Shown: positions 1 to 9,792, counted from the first letter of the stretch. The stretch is 64,000 nt of DNA from Luteibacter sp. UNCMF331Sha3.1 (GCF_900109915.1 NZ_FOBU01000003.1:165460-229459), one strand, 5' to 3'. Notes: a model not told the origin generated them from the sequence alone. Numbers and translations are program-made.

Positions 1-1092
1 GGCCTGCCGCTGCAGGACATGGAATTCGTGCAGTTCCACCCGACCGGCATCTACGGCGCGGGCTGCCTCATCACCGAGGGCGTGCGCGGCGAAGGCGGTT
101 ACCTCACCAACTCGGAAGGCGAGCGCTTCATGGAGCGCTACGCGCCGAACGCGAAGGACCTCGCCTCGCGCGACGTCGTCAGTCGCGCGATGACGATCGA
201 AATCCGCGAAGGCCGTGGCGTGGGTCCGAACAAGGATCACATCCACCTGAACCTGATGCACCTCGGCCCCGAGGTCATCCACGAGCGCCTTCCGGGCATC
301 GCCGAATCCGCGCGTATCTTCGCGGGCGTCGACGTCACGAAGGAGCCGATCCCGGTGCTGCCGACCGTGCATTACAACATGGGTGGCATCCCGACCAACT
401 ATCACGGCGAAGTCGTCACCAAGCGCGACGACGATCCGGATTCGATCGTGCCGGGCCTGTTCGCCATCGGCGAGGCCGCCTGCGTGTCGGTGCACGGCGC
501 CAACCGTCTCGGCTCGAATTCGCTGCTCGACCTGGTGGTGTTCGGTCGCGCGGTGGCGAATCGCTGCGCCGAACTCATCACCTCGGGCGCGCCGCACAAG
601 GATCTTCCGGCCAACGCGCTCGACAAGATCCTGGGCCGCTTCGACGCGCTGCGCTACGCCGACGGCGACAAGCCGACCGCGCAGATCCGCGCGGAAATGC
701 AGAAGACGATGCAGTCCGACGCCGCGGTCTTCCGTACAGGCGACACGCTGAAGGAAGGCTCGCAGAAGATCTCCGAGGTGTTCTCGACGTTCAGGGACGT
801 CAAGGTGTCGGACCGCTCGCTGGTCTGGAATTCCGACCTTATCGAAACGCTGGAACTGTCGAACCTGCTCGCGCAGGCGGTGGCCACCATGCATTCGGCC
901 GAGCAGCGTCCGGAGAGCCGTGGCGCGCACGCCCGCGAGGATTTCCCCGATCGCGACGACCACGACTGGCAGAAGCACACGCTGGTGTGGATCGACGAGG
1001 CCGGCAAGTCGAGCTTCGATTTCCGCCCGGTGCACATGTACACCCTGACGGACGATGTCGAAGTCGTGCCGCCGAAAAAGCGCGTTTACTGA
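1..1092 (+). CDS. sdhA: succinate dehydrogenase flavoprotein subunit (3' part)
   Basis: This is the C-terminal part of the flavoprotein that oxidises succinate to fumarate in the TCA cycle and respiratory complex II; the reading frame is open from base 1, so the gene starts upstream. Visible family blocks are [10 protein letters not shown], the [11 protein letters not shown] substrate-site loop, the [13 protein letters not shown] arginine region, [10 protein letters not shown] and the FAD-binding stretch around [21 protein letters not shown]. The C-terminal helical domain is complete and ends in a run of lysines and arginine. It is followed 21 bp later by sdhB on the same strand. The identification is secure; only the 5' end is missing. 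Confidence 0.97.
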   Translation, partial: GLPLQDMEFVQFHPTGIYGAGCLITEGVRGEGGYLTNSEGERFMERYAPNAKDLASRDVVSRAMTIEIREGRGVGPNKDHIHLNLMHLGPEVIHERLPGIAESARIFAGVDVTKEPIPVLPTVHYNMGGIPTNYHGEVVTKRDDDPDSIVPGLFAIGEAACVSVHGANRLGSNSLLDLVVFGRAVANRCAELITSGAPHKDLPANALDKILGRFDALRYADGDKPTAQIRAEMQKTMQSDAAVFRTGDTLKEGSQKISEVFSTFRDVKVSDRSLVWNSDLIETLELSNLLAQAVATMHSAEQRPESRGAHAREDFPDRDDHDWQKHTLVWIDEAGKSSFDFRPVHMYTLTDDVEVVPPKKRVY

Positions 1093-1113
1093 TACCGGAC
1101 CGGAGAGGCCATC

Positions 1114-1899
1114 GTGGCAGAGTTCACGCTACCCAAGAATTCCAAGATCCAGGCCGGCAAGCATTACCCGGCGAAGGGCGCGAAGAACGTGCGCACCTTC
1201 AAGGTCTACCGCTGGACGCCGGACGACGGACAGAACCCGCGCACCGACACGTACGAGGTCGACCTCGACACGTGCGGTCCGATGGTTCTGGACGCCCTGC
1301 TGAAGATCAAGAACGAAATCGACTCGACGCTTTCACTGCGCCGCTCGTGCCGTGAAGGCATCTGCGGTTCGTGCGCGATGAACATCGACGGCACCAACAC
1401 GCTCGCCTGCACCAAGGCGATCGGCGATTGTGGCGGCGGCACGGTCAACATTTACCCGCTGCCGCACATGCCGGTGGTGAAGGACCTCGTGCCCGATCTC
1501 ACGCACTTCTACGCGCAGTTCGCGTCGATCAAGCCGTGGATGCGCACGCAGAGCCCGGCGCCCGCCGACAAGGAGCGCCTGCAGTCGCCGGAAGACCGCA
1601 AGAAGCTCGACGGTCTCTACGAGTGCATCCTGTGCGCCTGCTGCTCGACGTCGTGCCCCAGCTACTGGTGGAACGGCGACCGTTACCTCGGCCCCGCGAT
1701 CCTCCTCCAGGCGTATCGCTGGATCGTCGACAGCCGCGACGAAGACACCGGCTCGCGTCTGGACGACCTCGAGGATCCGTTCAAGCTCTATCGTTGCCAC
1801 ACGATCATGAACTGCGCGCGCACCTGCCCCAAGGGTCTGAACCCGGCGAAGGCGATCGCGGAGATCAAGAAACTGATCGTGCAGCGCCGCTCGGCCTGA
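1114..1899 (+). CDS. sdhB: succinate dehydrogenase iron-sulfur subunit
   Basis: This 261-residue protein carries electrons from SdhA to the membrane quinone site of complex II. Cysteines for all three clusters are visible: [13 protein letters not shown] plus LACTK for [2Fe-2S], [12 protein letters not shown] for [4Fe-4S], and [17 protein letters not shown] for [3Fe-4S]. The start is a GTG preceded by GGAGAGG at suitable distance; no ATG in frame keeps the N-terminus of the family. It follows sdhA by 21 bp, so the two are surely co-transcribed. A strong hairpin follows 10 bp after the stop, which could end or stabilise the sdhAB message before sdhE. Confidence 0.97.
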   Translation: MAEFTLPKNSKIQAGKHYPAKGAKNVRTFKVYRWTPDDGQNPRTDTYEVDLDTCGPMVLDALLKIKNEIDSTLSLRRSCREGICGSCAMNIDGTNTLACTKAIGDCGGGTVNIYPLPHMPVVKDLVPDLTHFYAQFASIKPWMRTQSPAPADKERLQSPEDRKKLDGLYECILCACCSTSCPSYWWNGDRYLGPAILLQAYRWIVDSRDEDTGSRLDDLEDPFKLYRCHTIMNCARTCPKGLNPAKAIAEIKKLIVQRRSA

Positions 1900-1908
1900 T
1901 CGGGTTCT

Positions 1909-1944
1909 GCCCCGCAGGAGCCGCTCTAGCGGCTCCTGCGGGGC
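1909..1944. repeat. REP-like perfect hairpin between sdhB and sdhE
   Basis: This is a perfect inverted repeat of two 17-bp arms around a 2-bp centre, built on GCAGGAGCCGCT. There is no T-run after it, so it is not a classical intrinsic terminator. It resembles the shorter hairpin after the feo operon and the GTAGGAGCCGCTATAGCGGC units near 39573. It may attenuate transcription or protect the sdhB 3' end. Confidence 0.75.
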
Positions 1945-1958
1945 AGGTCCGCCAGCGT

Positions 1959-2207
1959 ATGGAAGAAGCCCGACTCAAGCGTCTCCGTTGGCGTACCCGC
2001 AGGGGAACGCGCGAACTCGATCGCCTGTTCGGCGGCTGGCTCGACGAGCGTTTCGCCGACGCCGACGAAGCCACGCGGCTGGCATTCGATGAACTCCTCG
2101 ACGTCCAGGATCCCGATCTCTGGGATTGGGTGATGGGCCATGCCCGCGCTCCCCGCGACGACTGGCAGGGCATCATCGATGACATTCGCGCGAGGCATCG
2201 CCTTTGA
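1959..2207 (+). CDS. sdhE: FAD assembly factor SdhE
   Basis: This 82-residue protein belongs to the SdhE/YgfY family, which promotes covalent attachment of FAD to SdhA. The hallmark RGxxELD motif is present as RGTRELD near residue 17. The rest is the usual acidic helical bundle, with LFGGWLDERF and a C-terminal DPDLWDWVMGHARAP segment that fits the family. The ATG follows the REP-like hairpin and has no strong Shine-Dalgarno sequence. Its position straight after sdhAB fits the role. The next gene begins inside its 3' end, as cptA (ygfX) does with cptB (ygfY) in enterics. Confidence 0.93.
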   Translation: MEEARLKRLRWRTRRGTRELDRLFGGWLDERFADADEATRLAFDELLDVQDPDLWDWVMGHARAPRDDWQGIIDDIRARHRL

Positions 2208-2592
2208 GTACCGGGCCTCGCCCGGGCTGATACGTGTCGGCGCCGGGGTCGCGGCGCTGGCCGCCATGGCGCCCTGGTTCACAGGTCTGCCCCTCGTTCT
2301 CCGGTTTTTCTTGGCTGTCGCCATCGCGATGGTCGGCTACGCGCGCCTGCGCGCGTTCGGGCGACCGGCGCTTTCGGCGTTGTGCTGGGCATCCGACGAC
2401 GTGTGGACCGTCACGCTGGCGGGCGGCGACGAGCGGGCGGCGGAGCCGCGCCACGCACGTATTTTCGGCAGGGCGGTGTTCCTCGACCTGCGCTGGGACG
2501 GCGGAGCGGAGCAGGTGGCGCTGTTGCCGGACAACTTGGCGGCGGACGAGCTTCGGCTGCTGCGCGGGAGGCTGATGTCCGGGAAGCGCTGA
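2179..2592 (+). CDS. YgfX-like small membrane protein
   Basis: This 137-residue protein starts at an ATG 29 bases inside sdhE. It has two adjacent hydrophobic segments (about residues 16-35 and 38-52), then a soluble part with W..TL.GG and LLPDNLAADELRLLRGRL, the layout of the YgfX/CptA family that sits next to sdhE in many proteobacteria. YgfX was described as a membrane toxin-like partner of YgfY in E. coli; whether that role holds here is unknown. Sequence similarity in this family is low, so the call rests on topology, the C-terminal pattern and gene order. A longer in-frame start at 2140 is less likely because it lies deep within sdhE. Confidence 0.72.
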   Translation: MTFARGIAFEYRASPGLIRVGAGVAALAAMAPWFTGLPLVLRFFLAVAIAMVGYARLRAFGRPALSALCWASDDVWTVTLAGGDERAAEPRHARIFGRAVFLDLRWDGGAEQVALLPDNLAADELRLLRGRLMSGKR

Positions 2593-2919
2593 GGCGAGCA
2601 CCCTTCGCGAGCGAGCTCGCTCCCACAGAATGGCCGGCTTTGCGGTGCCTTTGTGGGGAGCTGGCTTGCCGGCGAGCCCGCGGCAGCGGGCATGCTTGCT
2701 TCGGGCCGGGCCGACACGAGCACCCTTCGCACGTGAACGCGCTTCCCACGGGGCCAACCTGCAGGAGTGCTTCGGTCGGGCTGGAACCTGATCGCGGCGT
2801 CGCTGTCAGATCCGGGCAGGACATCCGGTCGGCTTGCCCGGAAGGGCCGCATCGGGCACTCTGCCGCGCGGTGCCGCCTTTCGTGGCGACTCCCTCATCA
2901 AAGGCTGTTCCTACAGATC
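2593..2919. repeat. intergenic region with two diverged REP-like units
   Basis: This 327-bp gap before lolC holds no convincing gene. The string CGAGCACCCTTCGC occurs twice in direct orientation (2595-2608 and 2717-2730), each followed about 11 bases later by C(T)TCCCAC. The same unit in the form CGAGCACCCATCGC...GCTCCCAC lies near 39684. Between them is a GTGGGGAGCTGGCTTGCCGGCGAG stretch resembling the opposite arm. I see no clear promoter, although lolC must have one here or be read from upstream. Confidence 0.6.
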
Positions 2920-4153
2920 ATGTTCAGACCCCTGGAACTCTTCATCGGCTTGCGCTACACCCGCGCGAAGCGCCGCAACCAGTTCATTTCGTTCATCTCG
3001 ACGGTGTCGATCATCTGCATCGCGATCAGCGTGACAGCGCTGATCACCGTGATGTCGGTGATGAACGGCTTCGACAGCGAGCTGCGCAATCGCATCCTCG
3101 GTGCGGTGTCGCACGTGACGGTGTCGGGTATCGACGAGACGGTGCAGAACTGGCAGGGCGCCATCACCACGGCCGAAGCGACGCCCCATGTGCGGGGTGC
3201 CGCGCCTTACGTGGAGATCCAGGCGTTCCTGCAGGCGCAGCGTCCGAGCGGCGCGCTCATCCGCGGCGTGCTGCCGTCGATGGAGCCGAAGGTGTCGGAC
3301 ATCGACCAGCACATGGTCGAGGGCAAGATGACCGACCTCACGGATCGCAGCTGGAAGATCGTGCTCGGTCGCGAGCTCGCCCTGCAGCTCGGCGTGTCGG
3401 TCGGCGACAAGGTCACGGTCGTCGTGCCGCAGTTCACGGCCACGCCGATGGGCGCCGTGCCCAAGCTGCGGAGCTTCACCGTCAGCGGCATCTTCGAGCT
3501 GGGCATGCAGGAATACGACGCCAACCTGGCACTCGTGTCGATGCAGGACGCCGCGCGCCTGAATGGCACCGACGGTCCGACCGGCATCCGGCTGAAACTC
3601 GACGACATGAACGAGGCGTACCCGGTCGCGGGCGTGCTGGCGAACGAACTGGGCCAGACCTACCGCGTGGCCACGTGGATGGACACGCACGCCAACTTCT
3701 TCCGCGCGATCGAGATGGAGAAGAAGGTGATGTTCATCATCCTCTCGCTCATCATCCTGGTCGCGGTGATCAACCTCATCTCGATGCTGATGATGCTGGT
3801 GACCGACAAACAGGCCGACATCGCCATCCTGCGCACGCTGGGTTCCACGCCGCGCAGCATCATGGGCATGTTCATGGTGCAGGGCGTGCTGGTGGGCATC
3901 GTGGGCATCGGCTTCGGCGTGTTGCTGGGTGCGGTGCTGTCGCTCAACCTTCCGGTCATCGTGAAGTGGATCGAACACGTGACGGGCCAGACGTTCCTCT
4001 CGCCCGACGTCTACTACATCAGCGAACTTCCGAGTCAGCTGCTCTGGTCCGACGTGGGCTGGGTGGTCCTGGTGACGTTCGCTTTCTCGCTGCTTGCGAC
4101 GCTCTACCCGGCGTGGCGCGCTTCGCGCACGCAGCCCGCCCAGGCGCTCCGTT

Positions 4154-4161
<8 letters not shown>
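2920..4161 (+). CDS. lolC: lipoprotein-releasing ABC transporter permease LolC/LolE family
   Basis: This 413-residue inner-membrane permease is part of the Lol machine that extracts lipoproteins and passes them to LolA. It has the expected layout: one N-terminal transmembrane helix (about residues 22-45), a large periplasmic domain, and three C-terminal helices near residues 270-295, 320-345 and 370-400. The N-terminus ([19 protein letters not shown]) and the [14 protein letters not shown] segment after helix 1 are typical. The start at 2920 was chosen over an upstream in-frame ATG at 2767 because it gives the family N-terminus. The stop overlaps the start of lolD by 8 bp. Only one permease is present, so it may act as a homodimer or have its partner elsewhere. 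Confidence 0.92.
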
Positions 4162-4843
<682 letters not shown>

Positions 4844-4873
4844 CGCACGCGCCTTATCCCGCGGCGGGTGCGC

Positions 4874-5623
4874 TCAGATCGAGCGCGCCACCACGCGTTC
4901 CGCGGCGCCGCGTCCCGCTTCCGTCGACGTCGAGACCACGGCGTAGTTGTGCCCTCCGTCCGACCAGTAGCTGGCCAGCAGGCCGCCTTCCTCGCGCGCG
5001 CCGCGCGGCAGCAGGTGCCGCGCGGGTCCTGGCGGACGGACGTAGAAACTGACCGTGTGACCGTTGCCGTCGTCGTAAAGCACCATGCCCGCGGGGCCCT
5101 GTTCGGTGGCGAAAAGGCGTCCGCCGATGGGACGGAACCCGGCGTCGGCGAGGTCGGGCAGGCGGATGTCCGAGCCGATTCGTCCGGCCAGCCAGGCGCG
5201 CAGGTCGGTTTCGTTGCCCGTCGTGATATCCATGCCCACGCCGTGGTCCATCGCCAGAAGCCGGTACGCCTGCATGGCATCCGCCATCGGAGCGTCGCCG
5301 GTGCCGACACCCCGGGCCGTCCAGCCGGCGATGCTGCCCACCGCGAGGCAGACGAACAACGCCGCGGCGACGGCGAGCCGCTGGGCGCGGCGGCGCCGCG
5401 ACGTCTCGCGCACGAGGATCGGGTCGAGGCCCGGTGCCGGTGCGAGATCGCCGGCGAGCAGCGTACGGAGCTGCTGGGCATCCTGACGCCAGCCGTGGAC
5501 TTCTTCCGCCTGTTCCGCGTGCCGGGCGAGGTAACGCTCCACCTCGCTGCGGTGCGCGCTGTCCAGGTGACCGTCCACGTACGCGTGGATGTCGTGTTCG
5601 CTGGGGGGCGTGGTCGTCGTCAT
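4874..5623 (-). CDS. membrane anti-sigma factor of the adjacent ECF sigma
   Basis: This 249-residue protein has a short cytoplasmic helical domain (about residues 8-75, SEHDIHAYVDGHLDSAHRSEVERYLARHAE), one transmembrane segment near residues 85-105, and a periplasmic domain ending in a GGHNYAVVS region. This is the plan of RsiW/ChrR-like anti-sigma factors. The zinc-binding cysteines of the classical H...C..C motif are absent, so redox sensing through zinc is unlikely. The start overlaps the sigma-factor stop by 4 bp (ATGA), so the two are co-translated. It probably restrains the sigma factor at the membrane until a periplasmic or oxidative signal appears. Confidence 0.85.
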   Translation of the reverse strand: MTTTTPPSEHDIHAYVDGHLDSAHRSEVERYLARHAEQAEEVHGWRQDAQQLRTLLAGDLAPAPGLDPILVRETSRRRRAQRLAVAAALFVCLAVGSIAGWTARGVGTGDAPMADAMQAYRLLAMDHGVGMDITTGNETDLRAWLAGRIGSDIRLPDLADAGFRPIGGRLFATEQGPAGMVLYDDGNGHTVSFYVRPPGPARHLLPRGAREEGGLLASYWSDGGHNYAVVSTSTEAGRGAAERVVARSI

Positions 5624-6132
5624 TTCAGCAGTCGCAGTGACGGGGATTCGGGGTCGCCCTCGCCCAGCTGGCGGAGCGCGCGGCGGGCGCGGGATAGGCG
5701 GGACATCACCGTGCCGATCGGCACCTTGAGGATGTCGGCCACCTCGCGGTAGCTCATGCCCTCGACGGTGATCCACAGCAGCAGGCTGCGCTGCTCCACC
5801 GGCAGGGCAGCGAAGGCGGCGAGCGTGGAATGGGCGAGCGCCACGCGCTCGGCGGACGGCCACGTCGGTTCGTCGTTCGAGATCGAACCCAGCAGCAGGG
5901 CCTGCCGGGCGGCCCGGCGTTTGCCGTCGAGGAACAGCCTGTACAAGATCGCGAAGAGCCAACCGCGCAGGCTCTCTTCATCGCGACGCGTATGCCAGCG
6001 GGACAACGCGCGTTCGACGGCCGACTGCACGAGGTCGTCGGCGGCATGCGCGTCGCGGGTAAGCCAGAGCGCGAAGCGCCGCATGCGCGGCAGCATCGAG
6101 CGGAGGGCTTCATCGATTCGCGGGTCGGACAT
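5620..6132 (-). CDS. ECF-family RNA polymerase sigma factor
   Basis: This 170-residue protein has a region 2 (about residues 10-75, with DAHAADDLVQSAVERAL and SLRGWLFAILYRLFLD) and a region 4 helix-turn-helix (about 105-160, with LPVEQRSLLLWITVEGMSYREVADILKVPIGTVMSRLSRA). The start at 6132 gives normal ECF length. It forms an operon with its anti-sigma factor and is divergent from a catalase-cytochrome b561 pair. A GGAAT-N16-CGTC promoter lies on each side of the intergenic region, suggesting it drives its own operon and the peroxidase operon together. A peroxide or singlet-oxygen stress role is inferred from the target genes. Confidence 0.93.
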   Translation of the reverse strand: MSDPRIDEALRSMLPRMRRFALWLTRDAHAADDLVQSAVERALSRWHTRRDEESLRGWLFAILYRLFLDGKRRAARQALLLGSISNDEPTWPSAERVALAHSTLAAFAALPVEQRSLLLWITVEGMSYREVADILKVPIGTVMSRLSRARRALRQLGEGDPESPSLRLLK

Positions 6133-6169
6133 GCCGGGGGGGCTCTCGCCGGATCTGATATGGACGTTG

Positions 6170-6194
6170 GACGTCCGATGGGCGAAATTATTCC
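6170..6194 (-). promoter_or_regulatory. putative ECF-type promoter of the sigma/anti-sigma operon
   Basis: On the minus strand the sequence reads GGAAT, 16 bases, then CGTC, a good fit to the -35 GGAAC and -10 CGTC pattern of many ECF sigma factors. It lies about 40 bp upstream of the sigma start. The site mirrors the one at 6202-6226, and the two -35 elements form a TTATTCCC/GGGAATAA palindrome at 6188-6208. Confidence 0.65.
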
Positions 6195-6201
6195 CACGCC
6201 G

Positions 6202-6226
6202 GGAATAAAAGTCCCTGACGTACGTC
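6202..6226 (+). promoter_or_regulatory. putative ECF-type promoter of the catalase-cytochrome b561 operon
   Basis: The plus strand reads GGAAT, 16 bases, CGTC, identical in element and spacing to the minus-strand site at 6170-6194. It ends 36 bp before the peroxidase start codon. It is the likely site at which the adjacent ECF sigma factor activates the operon. Confidence 0.65.
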
Positions 6227-6262
6227 CCACCCTGGAATGCCAACGCCACCAGGAACGACACG

Positions 6263-7345
6263 ATGACAGACGAAAGGCAGGAATCACGCCCACCGGTCCG
6301 CACGACGGGACGATGGGTCGCGATAGGGGTGATCGTAGCGGCCGTCGCTGCCGTTTTCGGGTATGTCGGGGGGTGGCTCGCGCCGGAACGCCTCACGCCG
6401 AAACGCATCGTCGACGAACTGCAATCGACGGGCGGAGAGCATCCGGGCTTCCGCCGTAACCACGCCAAGGGCATCTGCGTGACCGGCCGCTTCGAGTCGA
6501 ACGGCGCGCTGGCGGCGTTTTCGACCGCCCGCCTGTTCGCTCCTGGCAACACGCCCTTCGTGGGGCGCCTCGCCATTCCCGGCGGCAACCCGTACGCGCC
6601 GGACGGATCCATCCCGATCCGTAGCTTCGCCCTGCGCTTCGACCTTGCCGACGGCGAGCAGTGGCGCACGGGCATGAACGCGATGCCCGTGTTTCCGGTG
6701 ACCACGCCCAAGGCGTTCTACGACCTCACGGTCGCGACGCATCCCGACCCCGCCACCGGAAAGCCGGACCCCGAAAAGGCGAAAGCCTTCTTCGGGGCGC
6801 ACCCCGAGACGGGCCCGTTCCTCGCATGGATCAAGTCGGCCAAGCCGTCGGCGAGCTACGCCACGGAGACCTACCGCAGCATCAACGCGTTCTACCTGCG
6901 CGACGCGGGCGGGCAGCGCCGTGCCGTCCGCTGGCAGGTGGTGCCGGAGCAGGGGCCCGAGGGCGACGGCGGTGCCGCCGCCGGCGATGCCGACTTCCTC
7001 GCCGCCGACCTCATGAAGCGTCTGGGGCAGGGGCCGTTGCGCTGGCACCTGCAGATGATCTTCGCCGACCCCGGCGACCCGGTGGACGACGCGACGAAGG
7101 TCTGGCCCGACGGGCGCAAGCTCGTCGACGCGGGTACCGTCGTGGTCGACGCCGCCGAGGCGCAGGCCGCTGGCCCGTGTCGCGACGTCAACTACGATCC
7201 GATGATCCTCCCTCGCGGTATCGAGCCATCGGACGACCCGCTGCTCCCCGCGCGTTCGTCGACCTACGCCGATTCGTTCCTGCGCCGCACCAGCGAGGAA
7301 GCGCACGTCCCGGGCACCGCCCATCCGAAGGAGGCCCGCCCATGA
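6263..7345 (+). CDS. SrpA-type catalase-related heme peroxidase
   Basis: This 360-residue protein has an N-terminal membrane anchor or uncleaved signal (about residues 18-40) and then a short catalase fold. Catalase-family features include the distal region H-A-K-G (about residue 67 on), the FSTARLF and IPIRSFALRF strands, and the proximal heme-ligand segment DPLLPARSSTYADSFLRR with tyrosine near 335. It lacks the C-terminal domains of full catalases, as do SrpA proteins, which act as organic-hydroperoxide peroxidases in the periplasm. Its stop overlaps the start of a cytochrome b561 (ATGA), its probable electron donor. An ECF-type promoter lies just upstream. Confidence 0.9.
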   Translation: MTDERQESRPPVRTTGRWVAIGVIVAAVAAVFGYVGGWLAPERLTPKRIVDELQSTGGEHPGFRRNHAKGICVTGRFESNGALAAFSTARLFAPGNTPFVGRLAIPGGNPYAPDGSIPIRSFALRFDLADGEQWRTGMNAMPVFPVTTPKAFYDLTVATHPDPATGKPDPEKAKAFFGAHPETGPFLAWIKSAKPSASYATETYRSINAFYLRDAGGQRRAVRWQVVPEQGPEGDGGAAAGDADFLAADLMKRLGQGPLRWHLQMIFADPGDPVDDATKVWPDGRKLVDAGTVVVDAAEAQAAGPCRDVNYDPMILPRGIEPSDDPLLPARSSTYADSFLRRTSEEAHVPGTAHPKEARP

Positions 7346-7881
7346 GCCGTCCCGAAACCTTCCACTGGTTCGCGCGCCTGCTGCACTGGCTGATGGCGGC
7401 GATGATCGTGTCGATGCTCTTCATCGGCGCCGGCATGGTCACCAGCGTCGAATCGAAGCACACGTGGCTGCTCGCCATCCACAAACCGCTCGGGATCAGC
7501 ATCTTCGTGCTGGCGTTGATCCGCCTGGGTTTCCGCCTCACGCACCCGGCGCCCCCGCTGCCCGACGACATGCCGCTCTGGCAGAAGCTCGCCGCGCACG
7601 CCTCGCACTGGCTGTTCTACGTGCTGATGATCGGTCTTCCGCTCGTCGGCTGGGGCATGCTGTCGGCCGGCAATTTCCCGGTGACGCTCGGAGGCGGCCT
7701 TCGCCTGCCACCGATCCTGCCCTTCGATCCGCTCCTGTACGCATGGCTGCGGGAAGCCCATCGCTACCTCGCGTGGCTGTTCTTCCTCACCTATCTCGCG
7801 CACATGGGGGCGGCCTTGATGCACGGCCTGATCCGCCGCGATGGCGTGCTTCAGGCGATGACGGGGAGGCGTGCACAATAG
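7342..7881 (+). CDS. cytochrome b561 family membrane protein
   Basis: This 179-residue protein has four hydrophobic helices (about residues 12-30, 43-62, 82-105 and 138-160). Histidines placed for two b hemes are visible: HWL in helix 1, IHKPLG at the start of helix 2, HASHWLFYVL before helix 3 and HRYLAWLFFLTYLAHM in helix 4. It is translationally coupled to the catalase-like peroxidase gene. The pairing, common in proteobacteria, suggests it moves electrons from the quinone pool to the periplasmic peroxidase. Confidence 0.92.
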   Translation: MSRPETFHWFARLLHWLMAAMIVSMLFIGAGMVTSVESKHTWLLAIHKPLGISIFVLALIRLGFRLTHPAPPLPDDMPLWQKLAAHASHWLFYVLMIGLPLVGWGMLSAGNFPVTLGGGLRLPPILPFDPLLYAWLREAHRYLAWLFFLTYLAHMGAALMHGLIRRDGVLQAMTGRRAQ

Positions 7882-7886
7882 GGCGC

Positions 7887-8960
7887 ATGCGCCCAGTGTC
7901 CCTAGCCTTCGTCGCCACCCTGCTGTTGCTCGCCGGATGCCGTTCGCTCGGCTATTACGCCCATGTCGCCCACGGACAGGCGGCACTGCTGGGGGATCGG
8001 CGACCGATCGCGAAGGTGATCGCCGATCCGAAGACGCCCGTGTCGACCCGCGACCGCCTCGTCCTGGCCGGCGAGGCGCGTCGCTTTGCTTCGACGAACC
8101 TCGGCTTGCCGGAGAACCGCAGCTACACGTACTACGTCGCGCTCGACCGGCCCTGGGTGGCGTGGAACGTCTTCGCCACGCCCGAGCTTTCGACCGCGCC
8201 CGTGACGCATTGCTTTCCGGTCGCGGGATGCGTCGCGTATCGCGGCTACTTCCGTCGCGACCTCGCCGATCGCGAGGCCGCACGGCAGGCCGCGCTAGGC
8301 CACGACGTCGCGATCGGCGAGGTGCCTGCGTACTCCACGCTCGGCTGGTTCGCCGACCCCATCCTCAGTAGCATGATGCGCTGGGACGACGACGATCTGG
8401 CCGGCACGATCTTTCACGAACTCGCGCACCAGAAGCTCTACGTGAAGGACGACTCGTCGTTCAACGAATCGTTCGCCACCTTCGTCGAGCGCGAAGGCCT
8501 GCGCGAGTGGCGGCGCTCGCGTCGTCTGTCGCCGCCCGACGAGCGCGGCGACCGGCTGGAACGTTCGTTCACCACGCAGGTGCTCGCCCTGCGCGACCGC
8601 CTGCAGGCGATCTATGCGGAGGATCGCACCGACGAGGCGAAGCGCGTGGCCAAGGCGGAGGCGTTCGAGGACTTTCGCGGCCGCTACCTCGACTGGCGCG
8701 CCGCGGAAGCGGGCGGCGACCATCGCTACGATCGCTGGATGTCACGCCCCCTGAATAACGCGCGCCTGCTGCCGTTCGGGCTGTACGACACGTGGGTCGA
8801 CGCGTTCGGCGCGGTGTTCGCCCAGTCGGACCGGCGCTGGGACGTGTTCTACGAGCGTGTGCGTCAGCTGTCGAAGTTGCCGCCCGCCAGACGCGAGCGT
8901 GAACTGGCGCGCCTGGGTGCGAGCCAGCCTGCTGGCGATGAGAGCTCGCGGCGAGACTGA
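7887..8960 (+). CDS. putative zinc aminopeptidase lipoprotein
   Basis: This 357-residue protein begins with a lipoprotein signal ([18 protein letters not shown], lipobox LAGC), so it should be anchored to a membrane facing the periplasm. Near residue 175 it has a gluzincin-like HELAH motif followed by [12 protein letters not shown], in which the glutamate could be the third zinc ligand; this matches the 'predicted aminopeptidase' family COG4324. The substrate is unknown. It starts 6 bp after the cytochrome b561 gene and may be in the same transcript. The last dozen codons lie inside a REP-like hairpin (8921-8979), so the C-terminus [13 protein letters not shown] is probably repeat-derived. 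Confidence 0.82.
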   Translation: MRPVSLAFVATLLLLAGCRSLGYYAHVAHGQAALLGDRRPIAKVIADPKTPVSTRDRLVLAGEARRFASTNLGLPENRSYTYYVALDRPWVAWNVFATPELSTAPVTHCFPVAGCVAYRGYFRRDLADREAARQAALGHDVAIGEVPAYSTLGWFADPILSSMMRWDDDDLAGTIFHELAHQKLYVKDDSSFNESFATFVEREGLREWRRSRRLSPPDERGDRLERSFTTQVLALRDRLQAIYAEDRTDEAKRVAKAEAFEDFRGRYLDWRAAEAGGDHRYDRWMSRPLNNARLLPFGLYDTWVDAFGAVFAQSDRRWDVFYERVRQLSKLPPARRERELARLGASQPAGDESSRRD

Positions 8961-8979
8961 TTCGCCAGCAGGCTGGCTC
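8921..8979. repeat. REP-like inverted repeat overlapping a gene end
   Basis: Two perfect 18-bp arms (8921-8938 and 8962-8979, GAGCCAGCCTGCTGGCGA and its complement) flank a 23-base loop that contains the stop codon of the aminopeptidase gene. The right arm continues into CCCACGG. The same core recurs at 39690-39712 and, with one extra G, inside the PKS/NRPS gene at 58319-58343. Confidence 0.8.
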
Positions 8980-8988
8980 CCACGGGGA

Positions 8989-9792
8989 TCATTGCGCCTT
9001 CCGCCCCGACATGTGCTTCAGATACGCCAGCAGATCGTCGAGATCGGCATCCGTGAGCACCTTGCGATCGAACCCGGGCATCTTCGCCTGCGGCCAGTGG
9101 CGGAGATCCTGTGGGTTGCGGACGAGCGTGCGGAACAGGTCGTCGCGCAGGTACTCGGTGGGGCTGTGCGGGATGTTGAGGTCCGGACCGAGTTTCGCGT
9201 CGCCCTGGCCGTTGAGCGTGTGACACGTGATGCAGTTGCGCTGGAATACCGCGAAACCGCGGCGGGCCGGTGCATCCTTCGGCAGGCTGGCCGCGGGTTG
9301 CATGGCGGGGAAGCGGGATGCGGGGTCGGCGAGGACACGGATGGCCGTCACCTGGTACGGCCATTGCTCGGGACCCACCTGGCCCGCGGCAGGGTTCGTC
9401 CACACGAGATAGAAGGGCCCCGCGCTGGGCTTGCCCTCCGCGAGGGCGGGCCACGGCTTGCCCGGGGGCTCGACGGCGAGCCACGCCTCGGCGCCGTGCC
9501 CGTCGACGATCAGCGACGCCGGCATTTCCGCGGCGAAGCCGTCGAGGGCAACGAACTGCAGATGGGCATCGGCGGGCACGCCCGACAGCAGGGCCTTCAG
9601 CGGAACGGCGACATAGCGGGTCTCGCGATGGTAGGAGACATCGCCCGGCACGCGGATCTCGCGCGCGTCGGGCCGGGCGAGCAGCTGCTCGACGGTGAAC
9701 GCCCGGGCGGTGGCGCCTGTCTGCAGGGTAAGGGTCGCGGCCGGCGCGATGCCGGCGCAGGTCAGCAGGAGGATGGCGATGAGTGCGCGCAC
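8989..9792 (-). CDS. periplasmic mono-heme cytochrome c with N-terminal oxidoreductase-like domain
   Basis: This 267-residue exported protein (signal [19 protein letters not shown] from a GTG start at 9792) has an N-terminal domain of about 140 residues resembling the molybdopterin-oxidoreductase sulfite-oxidase-type fold without obvious cofactor residues. A class I cytochrome c domain follows, with CITCH near residue 188 and a likely axial methionine in AKMPGF near 240. It is probably a periplasmic electron carrier. No partner oxidoreductase is adjacent; it is divergent from the thioredoxin-pncB pair. The exact start is uncertain because codons further upstream are also open. Confidence 0.8.
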   Translation of the reverse strand: MRALIAILLLTCAGIAPAATLTLQTGATARAFTVEQLLARPDAREIRVPGDVSYHRETRYVAVPLKALLSGVPADAHLQFVALDGFAAEMPASLIVDGHGAEAWLAVEPPGKPWPALAEGKPSAGPFYLVWTNPAAGQVGPEQWPYQVTAIRVLADPASRFPAMQPAASLPKDAPARRGFAVFQRNCITCHTLNGQGDAKLGPDLNIPHSPTEYLRDDLFRTLVRNPQDLRHWPQAKMPGFDRKVLTDADLDDLLAYLKHMSGRKAQ

